DNA of 42,418 bases from Brevundimonas sp. UBA2388 (GTDB lineage Bacteria; Pseudomonadota; Alphaproteobacteria; Caulobacterales; Caulobacteraceae), in contig DDSO01000075.1 of NCBI GenBank assembly GCA_002343425.1, forward strand, positions 4,255 to 46,672, in the 5' to 3' direction. Positions within the stretch are counted from its first letter, which is position 1; every line of letters begins with the position of its first letter. Positions 33,101 through 42,062 of the stretch are shown one piece after another. The notes under the pieces are model-generated. The model did no database searches, was not told the DNA's origin, and worked only from the letters and a program-made list of their open reading frames with translations. A program made the translations under genes and the position numbers.

Positions 33101-33146
33101 CGCCAATTTTGCCAAGGGCCGTTTGTTTGCCACGGGCCGTTTGGCG
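33101..33146. terminator. Possible bidirectional terminator between convergent genes
   Basis: Outer arms CGCCAA (33101-33106) and TTGGCG (33141-33146) enclose a direct repeat of GGGCCGTTTG (33116-33125 and 33134-33143). It sits between the FAH gene and the convergent SDR gene. There is no long T-tract, so the role is tentative. Confidence 0.35.
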
Positions 33147-33184
33147 TTAGCCTGACACTTCCCATGTCGCCCGTGGATGTTGGT

Positions 33185-33952
33185 TCAACGAACCATCAGC
33201 ATGCCGCCATCAATGGCGATGGTCTGGCCGCTGATAAATCGCGCTTCCTTTGAAGCGAGAAAAGCAAGGACCGGGACGAAATCCTCACTGATGTCGCCCA
33301 GTCGCCCCCCAAGGGGAATGGCCCGAGCTTTGAGGCAGTCGTGGGCCACCAGTTCTTCCGCAGTCATCTCCGACCTGGTCCTGTCGTACATCGGCGTCCA
33401 GATCGCCGGCGCGATCGCATTGACTCGAATGCCATAAGCTCCCCACTCAGCGGCGACCGTCCGGGTCCAGGCGAGCACCGCGCCCTTCGCCGCGGCGTAG
33501 GCGGCCTTGCCCGGATGGCCCTTCACGCCGGCGGCCGAAGCGAAGTTCAGGATAGATCCGCCGCGATCGGCCAGATGTGGGAACACTGCTCTGTTCATGA
33601 GAAAGGTGCCTGTCGCATTCACAGCCAAGGCGTGGCTCCAGAGGTCAAGCGACGTTGCGGCCGCCGGGCCACTTGGCGCCGCACCAGCGGCATGGATCAG
33701 GACATCAAGCCCTCCAAGAAGTCCGACGGCCTCGGCGACCGTTTCCTCGACCGACTGCTCGAGGGTTACGTCAACGAGAGTAAAACCCGCCGCCCCGGAC
33801 TCGGCGGCGATCCGCCGTCCGGCGTCTTCCGCGAAATCCATGGACACGACCCGCGCGCCGAGAGCGGGAAAGGCGCGGACCAGCCCCTCGCCCATACCGC
33901 TGGCGCCTCCGGTGACAATGATGCGACGGCCGCTGAGCTGACGGTTCGGCAT
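33185..33952 (-). CDS. Short-chain dehydrogenase/reductase
   Basis: ATG 33952 with a GAGGGG ribosome site gives 255 residues. It shows the cofactor loop TGGASGMG (14-21), an Asp after strand 2 (VVSMDFAED) favouring NAD(H), NNAG-type HAAGAAP, the catalytic serine in LNFASAAG, the YAAAK pair, and INAIAP-type VNAIAPAIWTPM. The last residues GQTIAIDGGMLMV are the classic SDR end. It is the third gene of an MFS-GST-SDR operon, 23 bases after the GST gene. It probably oxidises an alcohol or reduces a ketone in the catabolic route. Confidence 0.92.
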   Translation of the reverse strand: MPNRQLSGRRIIVTGGASGMGEGLVRAFPALGARVVSMDFAEDAGRRIAAESGAAGFTLVDVTLEQSVEETVAEAVGLLGGLDVLIHAAGAAPSGPAAATSLDLWSHALAVNATGTFLMNRAVFPHLADRGGSILNFASAAGVKGHPGKAAYAAAKGAVLAWTRTVAAEWGAYGIRVNAIAPAIWTPMYDRTRSEMTAEELVAHDCLKARAIPLGGRLGDISEDFVPVLAFLASKEARFISGQTIAIDGGMLMVR

Positions 33953-33975
33953 GGCGGATCCCCTCGGGCGAATGC

Positions 33976-34614
33976 TCAAGCAACGGGCAGGATGGTCTTT
34001 TCGCGCGCCATCGCGCGCTGGACAGCCGGACGTGCGATCAGCCGTCGTACATGTTCTGAATAGTTGACCAGATCGACCACCGGATGCTCGTCCGCATGGC
34101 CCCACGCGTAGAATACGAGGGCGTAGGCGTCGGCGATCGACATGCGATCTCCCACAAGCCACTCGCGGCCTTCCAGCAGCCCATCAATCTTTTGCAAATT
34201 GACGAGAAATCGGGTTCGGCCCTCGCGGCTCAACGACGGGTGGGTCGTCTCGTCCGGCGTCATGCGAAAAGGCGCTCGCGCCATTCGGCGGGTGATGTGG
34301 ACCGTACTGGCGAACCAGGCGATCAGCGCCATGACCCGGGCGGACTCGACCGGATCGTCAGGCATGAGTTTCGCATCGGGAAAGGCGCGGGCCACCCAAG
34401 TCAGGATCGCCACATTCTCGGGAATGATGACGCCGCCAATCGATAGCGCCGGCACCGTGCCCCCGGGGTTGATACGCCTGTAGTCGTCGACGCCTTCGGG
34501 CGTATGCAGCCGCACCCGATGCGGATCGAAGACGGCGCCCGCCTCCTCAAGCGCGATATGGGACGCCAGCGAGCATGACGTCGGCGTATAGAAGAAGGTC
34601 AGTTCGGAGGTCAT
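33976..34614 (-). CDS. Glutathione S-transferase
   Basis: Protein of 212 residues with the thioredoxin-fold N-domain FFYTPTSCSLASHIALEEAG; C14 occupies the position of the beta-class catalytic cysteine. NPGGTVPALSIGG and IPENVAILTWVARAF carry the glutathione contacts (cis-Pro and S/N of the ENVAI motif), and an all-helical domain (about 90-212) has WLVGDRMSIADAYALVF, the N-capping box motif. In such clusters GSTs may open ether or thioether bonds or isomerise ring-fission products. Start overlaps the MFS stop by four bases. Confidence 0.92.
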   Translation of the reverse strand: MTSELTFFYTPTSCSLASHIALEEAGAVFDPHRVRLHTPEGVDDYRRINPGGTVPALSIGGVIIPENVAILTWVARAFPDAKLMPDDPVESARVMALIAWFASTVHITRRMARAPFRMTPDETTHPSLSREGRTRFLVNLQKIDGLLEGREWLVGDRMSIADAYALVFYAWGHADEHPVVDLVNYSEHVRRLIARPAVQRAMAREKTILPVA

Positions 34615-35876
34615 ACGCTGTCGCGGCGTGCGGCGCGCCAGGCGAGCGCGAAGTGGCCAGTAGCCCAGAGCATCGCAAACATGACCGCCATCATGCCGAA
34701 CTGCAGCGAATTGCTGCCGCCTCCGACCAGTTGGCTAACCACCCCCACTATAAGGGGGCCAACGCCATATCCGATCAGGTTGGTCGCCGCCTGAACCGAT
34801 GAAACAACCACGCCCCGCATCCGCGATTCGACCCCCCCGAGAAGCATGGCATAGGCAGACGCTGTGTGAGCCCGCGAGAAGATCTCAAACAGGATGAAAC
34901 CAATCGCAACCATGATCAGATTGCCCGACAGGGCAAACACCAGGCCCGAAAAGAACGACGCTGCGCTCATCACCATGGGCACGGACGCCAGCGCCGGCAG
35001 TCCAAACCGGCGCGTCACGATATCTCCGAGCGGGCCGCCGATCAGCGAGCCGATGCCGCCGAACACTCCGACGCCGATGCCCGCGAACAGTCCAGCCTGA
35101 GCGAGCGAGAAGTCCTGTGTTCGGATAAGGAACGACGCGGCCCAGACCGGGACGCCCGACATGGCGATGGAGTTCAGAGCGATTCCAAGGAATGGGTGCC
35201 TGACCGTAGGTGTCCGGAAGATATAGGCGAGGGTTGAGAAATACGATGGAGCCTTGAGCTGCGCTCCCTTCACGTCAACTTCGCGAACGGGCTCTTTCAC
35301 CGTAAAGAAGAGCAGAAAGGCCAGCAGGATTCCGGGAACTCCCGCGATAAAGAACGCTGCTCGCCAGCCATAGTTCGTAGCGATGACGCCGCCGATCACG
35401 AGGCTGATAGCCGTGCCCAGGGCCGTGCTGACCCAAAATATGCCGATCGGCGTAGAGCGGCGGGACTTGGGGAACAGGTCAGCGATCATCGACAAGGCGG
35501 TGGGTGCGCCGGCTGATTCAGCGGCCCCGACGACCAGCCGAGAGACCACCAGGCTGACGTAGCCTGTAGCCAGACCGCAAAAGGCAGTGGCTCCACTCCA
35601 GGCGAATAGCATGACGGAGAGCAGATTCCGGCGATTAACCCGGTCGACCAGCATGCCAATCGGTATTCCGGCGATGGCATACGTCAGGCCGAAGGCCAGT
35701 CCTGTCAGGAGGCCCAACTGGCTATCGTTGAGGCCGAACTCGTGTCGAACCGGCTCGATCACGATCGACATCACGGATCGGTCGACGGCGTTGAAGACAT
35801 AGACCAGCGTCAATACCGCCAAGGCGTACCACGCCCCCTTGGCGACGGGCCGCTCCGCCGCCTCTGTTGTCGTCAT
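34611..35876 (-). CDS. MFS transporter (spinster-like, sphingomonad catabolic type)
   Basis: Protein of 421 residues with 12 hydrophobic helices and a GGGAGG ribosome site nine bases before ATG 35876. The N-terminal helix contains VYVFNAVDRSVMSIVIEPVRHEFGLNDSQLGLLTGLAFGLTYAIAGIPIGMLVDR, the D-R and G-x-x-x-D-R motifs of this group, and VVGAAESAGAPTALSMIADLFP is the motif-5 region. Relatives stand next to TonB receptors in sphingomonad and Caulobacter degradation clusters and carry organic acids or aromatics. First gene of the MFS-GST-SDR operon. No shared-motif copy is seen in the 315 bases upstream. Confidence 0.9.
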   Translation of the reverse strand: MTTTEAAERPVAKGAWYALAVLTLVYVFNAVDRSVMSIVIEPVRHEFGLNDSQLGLLTGLAFGLTYAIAGIPIGMLVDRVNRRNLLSVMLFAWSGATAFCGLATGYVSLVVSRLVVGAAESAGAPTALSMIADLFPKSRRSTPIGIFWVSTALGTAISLVIGGVIATNYGWRAAFFIAGVPGILLAFLLFFTVKEPVREVDVKGAQLKAPSYFSTLAYIFRTPTVRHPFLGIALNSIAMSGVPVWAASFLIRTQDFSLAQAGLFAGIGVGVFGGIGSLIGGPLGDIVTRRFGLPALASVPMVMSAASFFSGLVFALSGNLIMVAIGFILFEIFSRAHTASAYAMLLGGVESRMRGVVVSSVQAATNLIGYGVGPLIVGVVSQLVGGGSNSLQFGMMAVMFAMLWATGHFALAWRAARRDSV

Positions 35877-36191
35877 TTTAAACCTCCCAATGGCCCTTGT
35901 CGGGCCATAGCGCCTCTCACTTTGGTATCCGTCGTGGCCGCTTCACCATTGTCCGTAGGCGATCGCTGTGGCGAGACCGCCCGCCTGGGCAGAAATTGGC
36001 CTGAGCTCCGCAATCACTGCCACGGTCCTAGGTTCAGACTTGGCCATACGAGCGCCCGTGGTCCTAGGTGGGCGTTCCAAGGGCGACCATCTTGCCGCAT
36101 AAAACTGCCTCAGGTTTCGGCCGCATCCGGCCGGCACGAAAGGGAGGCGGCCCTCCGTCCGGTGGATTGGACGAAGGGCGCGCCAGTTGGG
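35877..36191. other. Intergenic region with a GGTCCTAGGT direct repeat
   Basis: About 315 bases between the second TonB receptor and the MFS gene, both on the minus strand, with no credible gene. The sequence GGTCCTAGGT occurs at 36024-36033 and again at 36060-36069, 36 bases apart; each holds the CCTAGG palindrome. It could be a repeated operator for the MFS-GST-SDR operon. Confidence 0.4.
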
Positions 36192-38636
36192 CTAGAACGG
36201 ACGGAAGGTAAGTTGGAACATGATCTCGCGTCCCCGGTTGACGTTGCCGGTCAGATCAGCTTGACCACCGAGGGTCGCCGAACCCGTCCGCGCCGCCGTG
36301 CCGGTGCCCGGGACGTTCGAAGCCACATCGACCCTGAATTCCTCGGTGAGGTTCCGACCGATCAACGCAAACTCCCAGCGGCGGTCGTCGCTGAATACAC
36401 GCGCCCCCGCATTGAGGAACCAAACGGACTCCTGTTCCGCGCCTGGGTGCAGTTCCGGGTGCGGATTGTAGTCGGACTTGTAGTTTGCGTCAGCGTTAAG
36501 TCCCCACGAAATGCCCGGCATGCCAGTGGAATGCACATAGCCGGCGCCGATCGAACCGCTCCATTCGGGCGCGTTGATCAACCGGTGGCCCGCGAGCTGC
36601 TGGCCCGTGAACCGCAAGGTCGTGGGGTTGACTAACTGGTTGCAACCCTCCGCGATGGTCTGCCCGATCCAGCAGGTGGCGAGAAAGTCCGTATAGGTCG
36701 CGTCGCTGTAGTTCACGGCGCCTCGAATAGTGAGGTCCTCGATCGCTTCCGGCCGGAAGATGAAGTCGGCCTCTACGCCCCTCACGGCCGCTGCGCCGGC
36801 GTTGTTCACCCGGATCACCGGGACGCCGCTAGAGTTGTCCAGCGAGTTCACCTGCAGGTTCGTGTAGTCGTAATCGTACAGGGTCAGGTTTGTTCGAAGG
36901 GAGCCATCCAGCAGCAACGCCTTGATCCCGAGTTCGAACCCTTCGGCGGATTCGGGCTGATACAGGGCATTCAGCGGGGTAACGAATGCGTTGCCGGTGT
37001 TCGTGGCCGCAGCGAACCCGCCCGATTTGAAGCCCTCTTTGTAGGCGCCGTAGATCGTCAGAGTTTCAGACGGTCGCCAAGTCAGGGTGACCTCCGGCGA
37101 AGTGTTGCTGAACTCGGCGCTGCCGGGCGCCACAGGCTGAAGGACGCCGTTCCGGGCGACCGAGAAGTCTTTGGTTTCACGGCTCCAACGCAGGCCGCCG
37201 GCGAGCTCCAGCGAATCCGTGATGTCCCAGATGCCTTGGCCGAACACCGACTGGGTCTGGCCCTCGATCGTATGAAAGAACAGGGGTGAGCCGGCCGTAA
37301 TCAAGCGGGTGTAGGTGGTCAGTTGGGTGTCTTCATAGAAGCCGCCGACCAGGAAGTTGAACGACCCGTCAAAATCAGAAGCGAACCGGATTTCCTGGGT
37401 CACCTGCGTCAGTTCTGTGTTGCCGCCAAAACCGAGCGTGGGCAGGGCGTCCGAGGGCGCGACCGCATAGGTGTCGTAACGGAAGTCCTTGTTATTCGCC
37501 CAACCGGTGATCGACGTCAGCGTCAGCGCGTCGCCTAGCGCCCAGTTCATTTCCAGTGAATGGAGGGCCTGAGTATAATCCCCCGCGCCTTCACGGTCGG
37601 TGAACCCGTCAGGCGCGCCGACGAGAAAGGCCGGGTTGATGCTTCCGTTGGCGTACACGTCGTCAGCGCGGCAGTCGTCAACGGCCAGTGCGGCCGCCAG
37701 TGCAGGGTTGGCGACATTGCCGTTCAACGCACTCGCCTGGCCCGCTGTCTGGGGCGCGCCGTTCGGGCAATAGATGCGCTGGAATCCCCCCGCGGCGTTG
37801 TAGCCGATGCCCTCCATGTCAGCGTAGCTGAGCTTCAGTCGTGCATCAAAGGCGTCGGAGGGCTGCCAAAGCAGGGTGCCGCGCGTGAACATGAAGGACT
37901 GCTGCGGGCCGCCGTCGGCATTGCCGGTGACAGAATTCGGCCGGATCGCATTGGCGGCCGCAGCCGCGCTTCCGGCGATGTTGGTGCGCCAGCCCTCCAT
38001 GTCAGACAACTGTACGACCAGGCGGGCGCCCAGGGTGTCGGTCAGAGGACCGGAGATCATGGCCTCGAACTGCCGCTCCTCGGCATTGACTTCATAGGCC
38101 GCACGGCCGCGGGCTTCGAACGAGCTGCCCGGGTCCGCAGTCGTAATCGAGATGACGCCGGCCGGGCTGTTCTTGCCGAAAAAGAGCGCCTGAGGTCCAC
38201 GGAGTACCTCGATCCGCTCCATGTCGATCTGGCCAATGCGAACCGCGCCGCCACGCGACAGTTGGACCCCGTCGATGTTAATCGCCACCGTCTGTTCGAA
38301 GGTTGGGTTGGAACCCGCTGTGGTGCTGACACCGCGCAGCGCGACTGTACCGCCGACTCCGCCCGAGACTTCGCCCACTGCGATTCCGGGAGTCACCGCG
38401 CGAAGGTCCTGCAGACTATCGACCGCCAGGATCTCGAGTTGTTCGCGACCAAGAACCGTCACAGCGACGGGAACCGAGATCGGTGCTTCGTCGCGGCGGC
38501 GCGCGGTCACGACCACGTCATCGATCTGGGACGCTTGCTGCGTCGACTCCTGGGCCTGAACAGCTGCGGGTGCAGTCAACGTCGCTGCGCAGGCCAGTAC
38601 GGCATACGAAGCGCGCCGATATAATCCGTTCTTCAT
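36192..38636 (-). CDS. TonB-dependent outer-membrane receptor, second copy
   Basis: ATG 38636 with GGGGGAG ahead gives 814 residues; the frame opens 12 codons earlier without a ribosome site. A signal peptide (MKNGLYRRASYAVLACAATLTAPAAVQAQ) is followed by a TonB box DDVVVTARRRDEAPISVPVAV, a plug with IDMERIEVLRGPQALFFGKNSPAGVISI, and a barrel ending with REIMFQLTFRPF. Sequence differs enough from the first receptor for a separate ligand or component. It lies upstream of the MFS-GST-SDR operon and may share its substrate. Confidence 0.92.
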   Translation of the reverse strand: MKNGLYRRASYAVLACAATLTAPAAVQAQESTQQASQIDDVVVTARRRDEAPISVPVAVTVLGREQLEILAVDSLQDLRAVTPGIAVGEVSGGVGGTVALRGVSTTAGSNPTFEQTVAINIDGVQLSRGGAVRIGQIDMERIEVLRGPQALFFGKNSPAGVISITTADPGSSFEARGRAAYEVNAEERQFEAMISGPLTDTLGARLVVQLSDMEGWRTNIAGSAAAAANAIRPNSVTGNADGGPQQSFMFTRGTLLWQPSDAFDARLKLSYADMEGIGYNAAGGFQRIYCPNGAPQTAGQASALNGNVANPALAAALAVDDCRADDVYANGSINPAFLVGAPDGFTDREGAGDYTQALHSLEMNWALGDALTLTSITGWANNKDFRYDTYAVAPSDALPTLGFGGNTELTQVTQEIRFASDFDGSFNFLVGGFYEDTQLTTYTRLITAGSPLFFHTIEGQTQSVFGQGIWDITDSLELAGGLRWSRETKDFSVARNGVLQPVAPGSAEFSNTSPEVTLTWRPSETLTIYGAYKEGFKSGGFAAATNTGNAFVTPLNALYQPESAEGFELGIKALLLDGSLRTNLTLYDYDYTNLQVNSLDNSSGVPVIRVNNAGAAAVRGVEADFIFRPEAIEDLTIRGAVNYSDATYTDFLATCWIGQTIAEGCNQLVNPTTLRFTGQQLAGHRLINAPEWSGSIGAGYVHSTGMPGISWGLNADANYKSDYNPHPELHPGAEQESVWFLNAGARVFSDDRRWEFALIGRNLTEEFRVDVASNVPGTGTAARTGSATLGGQADLTGNVNRGREIMFQLTFRPF

Positions 38637-39094
38637 GGTGCTCCCCCCGTCCCGGCTGCGAGCCGGAATCATTGTTGCGCCGCCCCAAAACTCGCTCCGG
38701 ACCCGAAGCGCGCGAGGTCAGCAGCAGGAGGCTAACAGAACACCGCTCATCGGCAACGTAAAAATCTCACTTGGGAACGCTATTCTGTATCTCGAACCCT
38801 TGACGGCGCAGGATTGGTCAGCCGCAAAACCCCACCCTGACACATAATCCGGGCTTTCGGAGGGTGAGGATGCGGAGTCTGGCAGGCTCGATCCGGCGGA
38901 TGATCGGCACTCTCGTGCGGAGATGCGGTTTGCCCGGAAGCAGAAGCCGCCGGACGCCAGATTGCCTCCGTCGGGGTGTTGAGCTTGCCGTGAACTTACA
39001 TCGCCCTTCGCCATGCGACGCGCCCGCGATTTCTCATCCGGCAGCCGCAAGGAGGACGATCGGCCAAGGATGTGCAGCAATCGGGGACGCGGCG
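38637..39094. other. Intergenic region, upstream of TonB receptor, no recognised gene
   Basis: About 460 bases between two minus-strand genes. TATTCTGTATCTCGAAC at 38781-38797 resembles the shared operator half (11 of 17 matches to the 40855-40871 copy). CACCCT and AGGGTG arms lie at about 38832-38868. Short open frames show no motif. The left part should hold the promoter of the TonB receptor. Confidence 0.45.
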
Positions 39095-40735
39095 TCAGCG
39101 ATCTACAGTGATGCCTGAGGCCTCACGATCCCAAGTCGCTTCGGTCGCGCCTTCGTCACGGAGCTGGAATTTCAGCACCCTGCCTTGAGGATTCACGGGA
39201 AGCTCCGACCTAAACTCGACGTAGCGCGGCACAGCATAGTACGGCACTCGATCGACCAGCCACCGGCACAGATCCTCTTCCGTGAGCGTCGCGCCGGGCT
39301 TCAGTTTGGCGGTCACCTTGAGGTCGTCTTCCTGCAAGGGGGACGGTACGGCATGGACGGCGACCTGTTCGATCGCCGGATGCGTCAAGATGGAGCTCTC
39401 CATCTCGAAACTGGAAATGTTCTCCCCTCGCCGCCGCAGATAGTCCTTCTTCCGATCGACGAAATAAAAGAAGCCGTTCTCATCGAACATGCCGATGTCG
39501 CCGGTGTGGAACCACATGTTCCCCATGACCTTCAACGTGTCGTCGGGGCGCCGCCAATAGCCCTTGAAAATGATGTCAGGCATCAGCGGCCGGCAGACCA
39601 CTTCGCCTGCGGTGCCTGCAGGGACCTCGTTGTCGTTGTCGTCAAAAATGCGAACGTCCAGCTCAGGCGCCGCCTTGCCCGATGAGCCTTCCGCATAGGA
39701 CCCGTCCGCCGGCATGGAGGTAAGCAGTCCCTCCGTCAGGCCATAGATGTTGGACCCGACGTGCTTGGCGCCAAAACGGGTTCGCCAGATCTGCTTGACC
39801 TCCTCGGGGAAGGGATTGCCCTTCACGGTATGAACCTGCCCGAAACAGCGCGCCATCGCTTCGTGCTCATCGGCGCGGGCCAGGAGAGTGCCCAGCGAAC
39901 CCAAGATCGAAACGACCGTCGCCCCGGATTTTTCAACGGCCGGCCAGAACCCCGAGACCGAGAATTTCGGCGCGAACGAGATCGTCGCTCCGACCAGCAT
40001 CACCGAGACCACGCCGGTCGCGATGGCGTTCATGTGGAACAGCGGCAGGGGCGTCCAGTAGATGTCATCCGGCCCGAACGGTGCTGAGCGGGTCAGCATC
40101 CGGGCGAAGTGGCACATCTGGTTGCCCGTGATCATGCAGCCCTTGGAAGGCCCGGTGGTGCCTGAGGTGTAGATCAGGGCGTTCAGCGCCCCGGGGTCGG
40201 GCAGTTCGTCAAACACGCTTTCGTCTGCGCCACGATGATCGTCCAGCGCCGCGATGTTTAGGGCCGATCCGGACTGGGCCTCAAACTCGCCTCGCACCAG
40301 GACGGTTTTCAGCGCCGTCAATTCGCCCTCGATGGCAAGGACCCGGGGCAGGTATCGCGCCTCACAAACCAGAACCGTCGCCCCTGCGTCCTCGATCTGG
40401 TGGCGCAGGAACTGGCCGATCAGCGCCGTATTCAGAGGAACGCTGATCACCGAAATCTTGTTCGCGGCAATCCAGGTCGTGACCGCATCAACGTTGTTGT
40501 CCAGCATCGAGACGATCGGGGCTCCGGCGACAAGGCCCAGCTCCTGAAGAGAGTGGGCAAACCGGTTGCTGGCGCGGTCGAATTCCTCGTAGGTGTGCGT
40601 CTCGCCGCAGAAATCGAGAAAGACCTTCTGAGGATGTGCACCAACCGCGCGTCGCAGTGCGGCGACCGGCGTGTCGCGAGGGCCGGTTCGCCAGCCCGTC
40701 TCGGTCGTATGGGTCATCGCCGTCATTCCATTCAT
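39095..40735 (-). CDS. AMP-binding acyl-CoA ligase (ANL superfamily)
   Basis: From ATG 40735 the protein has 546 residues; ATGs at 40726 and 40717 are possible and none has a strong ribosome site. The adenylation P-loop is LIYTSGTTGPSKGCMI, the A5 region NIYGLTEG, A7 WFHTGDIGMFDENGFFYFVDRKKDYLRRRGENIS, and the A10 lysine lies in NPQGRVLKFQLR. It loads a carboxylic acid onto CoA. Similar ligases act on aromatic, cyclic or branched acids in catabolic islands. It may be regulated by the dyad at 40856-40869, which is 121 bases upstream. Confidence 0.9.
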   Translation of the reverse strand: MNGMTAMTHTTETGWRTGPRDTPVAALRRAVGAHPQKVFLDFCGETHTYEEFDRASNRFAHSLQELGLVAGAPIVSMLDNNVDAVTTWIAANKISVISVPLNTALIGQFLRHQIEDAGATVLVCEARYLPRVLAIEGELTALKTVLVRGEFEAQSGSALNIAALDDHRGADESVFDELPDPGALNALIYTSGTTGPSKGCMITGNQMCHFARMLTRSAPFGPDDIYWTPLPLFHMNAIATGVVSVMLVGATISFAPKFSVSGFWPAVEKSGATVVSILGSLGTLLARADEHEAMARCFGQVHTVKGNPFPEEVKQIWRTRFGAKHVGSNIYGLTEGLLTSMPADGSYAEGSSGKAAPELDVRIFDDNDNEVPAGTAGEVVCRPLMPDIIFKGYWRRPDDTLKVMGNMWFHTGDIGMFDENGFFYFVDRKKDYLRRRGENISSFEMESSILTHPAIEQVAVHAVPSPLQEDDLKVTAKLKPGATLTEEDLCRWLVDRVPYYAVPRYVEFRSELPVNPQGRVLKFQLRDEGATEATWDREASGITVDR

Positions 40736-40850
40736 TTCGCCGACTGTTCGATGAACGCGAGGCGAGACCACGCTCCGTGTGCGCGGATCCATTCACCGCC
40801 GAACCTACCCGCCGCGATTGCTGCGGTCCAGCGTCATTCTATGGGCAGTA

Positions 40851-41867
40851 TTATATTCTGGCATCAGAACTACAAACATCAACGACTACCTTGCCGCAAA
40901 CACTGCGCGACCCTAACCGGGCAATAGCCGCGCCGCCCCGCTCCAGCGGATAGCGTTCTGAAATGCGCGGCCTTATCTTGCCGGCCGCATAGAGTCCCAT
41001 CAACACCTTCATGTCTTCTGCGCCGGCTGAGGGATTGCGTCCTATGTAGGCTCCCCAGAAGACTCCGATAATCTGGCTGCCCTTAAGCAGGGCAAGATTC
41101 AGCGGAACCGTCGGAATTCCCGCGGCGAAGCCGACAACCAGGTATCGGCCGTGCCACGCCATCGACCGCATCGCCGGCTCAGCATATGGGCCGCCGACTG
41201 GATCGACTACGACGTCGGGCCCCCGTCCGCCGCAAGCGGACTTGATCGCCTCGGTAAACGCGCTCGCTTGCGCGACGTTCTCTACCTTCTCAGGATAATG
41301 CACCACCACATCCGCGCCCATTGCGATAGCGGCTTCCAGCTTGTGGGAGGACGAAGCCGCCGCAACGACACGCGCGCCGAGTGCCTTGCCCAACTCCACG
41401 GCAGCGAGGCCGATGCCGCCGCCCGCCCCCAGAACCAGAAGCGTCTCGGCGGGTTGGAGGCTCGCCCTGCCGACCAAGGCATAGAAGACGGTCCCGTATG
41501 TAACCTGAAGCGCGGCCGCTTCATCGAACGGCATCGCATCCGGGATCACTGTGGCCCGCTCCGCAGGTACGATCACGACTTCGGCCATTGCCCCGAAGGG
41601 TATTGACGCGGAAACGCGTTCCCCCACCCTGATGGCTTCAACTCCCTTGCCGACGGTCCGCACTACACCCGCCAACTCGCTTCCGGGCGAGAACGGGCGG
41701 CTGGGGCGCAGTTGGTATTTGTCCTCTATGACCAACGCGTCAGGAAAATTCACAGCACAGGCGTGAACCATCACGGAAACTTGGCCTGGCCCCGGAACAG
41801 GCTCTTCAACCTCGCGGATCTCGAGCGTTTCCGGACCGCCTCGCCGCAGACTCTGAAGGGCTCGCAT
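40851..41867 (-). CDS. MDR-family NADPH:quinone oxidoreductase-like protein
   Basis: Protein of 338 residues with GGGAG before ATG 41867. A GroES-like N-domain (about 1-120, with PSRPFSPGSELAGVVRTVGKGV and VGERVSASIPFGAMAEVVIVP) is followed by a Rossmann domain with LLVLGAGGGIGLAAVELGKALGARVVAAASS; no zinc-ligand cysteine cluster is present, so it is a zinc-free MDR. Such proteins reduce quinones, enones or act as acyl-CoA-type reductases. Next to the ligase and hydratase an enoyl reductase role is possible. It is divergent from the hydratase gene. Confidence 0.9.
   Translation of the reverse strand: MRALQSLRRGGPETLEIREVEEPVPGPGQVSVMVHACAVNFPDALVIEDKYQLRPSRPFSPGSELAGVVRTVGKGVEAIRVGERVSASIPFGAMAEVVIVPAERATVIPDAMPFDEAAALQVTYGTVFYALVGRASLQPAETLLVLGAGGGIGLAAVELGKALGARVVAAASSSHKLEAAIAMGADVVVHYPEKVENVAQASAFTEAIKSACGGRGPDVVVDPVGGPYAEPAMRSMAWHGRYLVVGFAAGIPTVPLNLALLKGSQIIGVFWGAYIGRNPSAGAEDMKVLMGLYAAGKIRPRISERYPLERGGAAIARLGSRSVCGKVVVDVCSSDARI
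40856..40869. promoter_or_regulatory. Shared operator candidate, copy 2 (TTCTGGCATCAGAA)
   Basis: Perfect 5-bp arms TTCTG and CAGAA around GCAT. The site overlaps the last codons of the minus-strand oxidoreductase gene and lies upstream of the CoA ligase start. Confidence 0.55.
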
Positions 41868-41948
41868 TGCGACTCCCAGAAAGGCGCGAACGTCTTCGGG
41901 TCCGCCGTTCTGACCTACTCAGGGACGGCACTCGTGACAATCATTTTA

Positions 41949-41962
41949 TTCTGACATAAGAA
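41949..41962. promoter_or_regulatory. Shared operator candidate, copy 3 (TTCTGACATAAGAA)
   Basis: Dyad TTCT/AGAA in the 195-base gap between the divergent oxidoreductase and hydratase genes, well placed to regulate both. Confidence 0.55.
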
Positions 41963-42062
41963 CTCTGTTCCGTTTGCCGAATTTTATGCACTATTGTAGC
42001 TTGAGTGAAGCAAGCCCGCGGCTGCCCGGATCGGCTGACGGACCCGTCGAAGGATGACGCCG

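Noticed and set aside
38857..39118. Possible transposase remnant between TonB receptor and ligase
   Set aside because: Short arginine-rich frames and one 6-bp inverted repeat only; no catalytic motif or terminal repeats could be identified.
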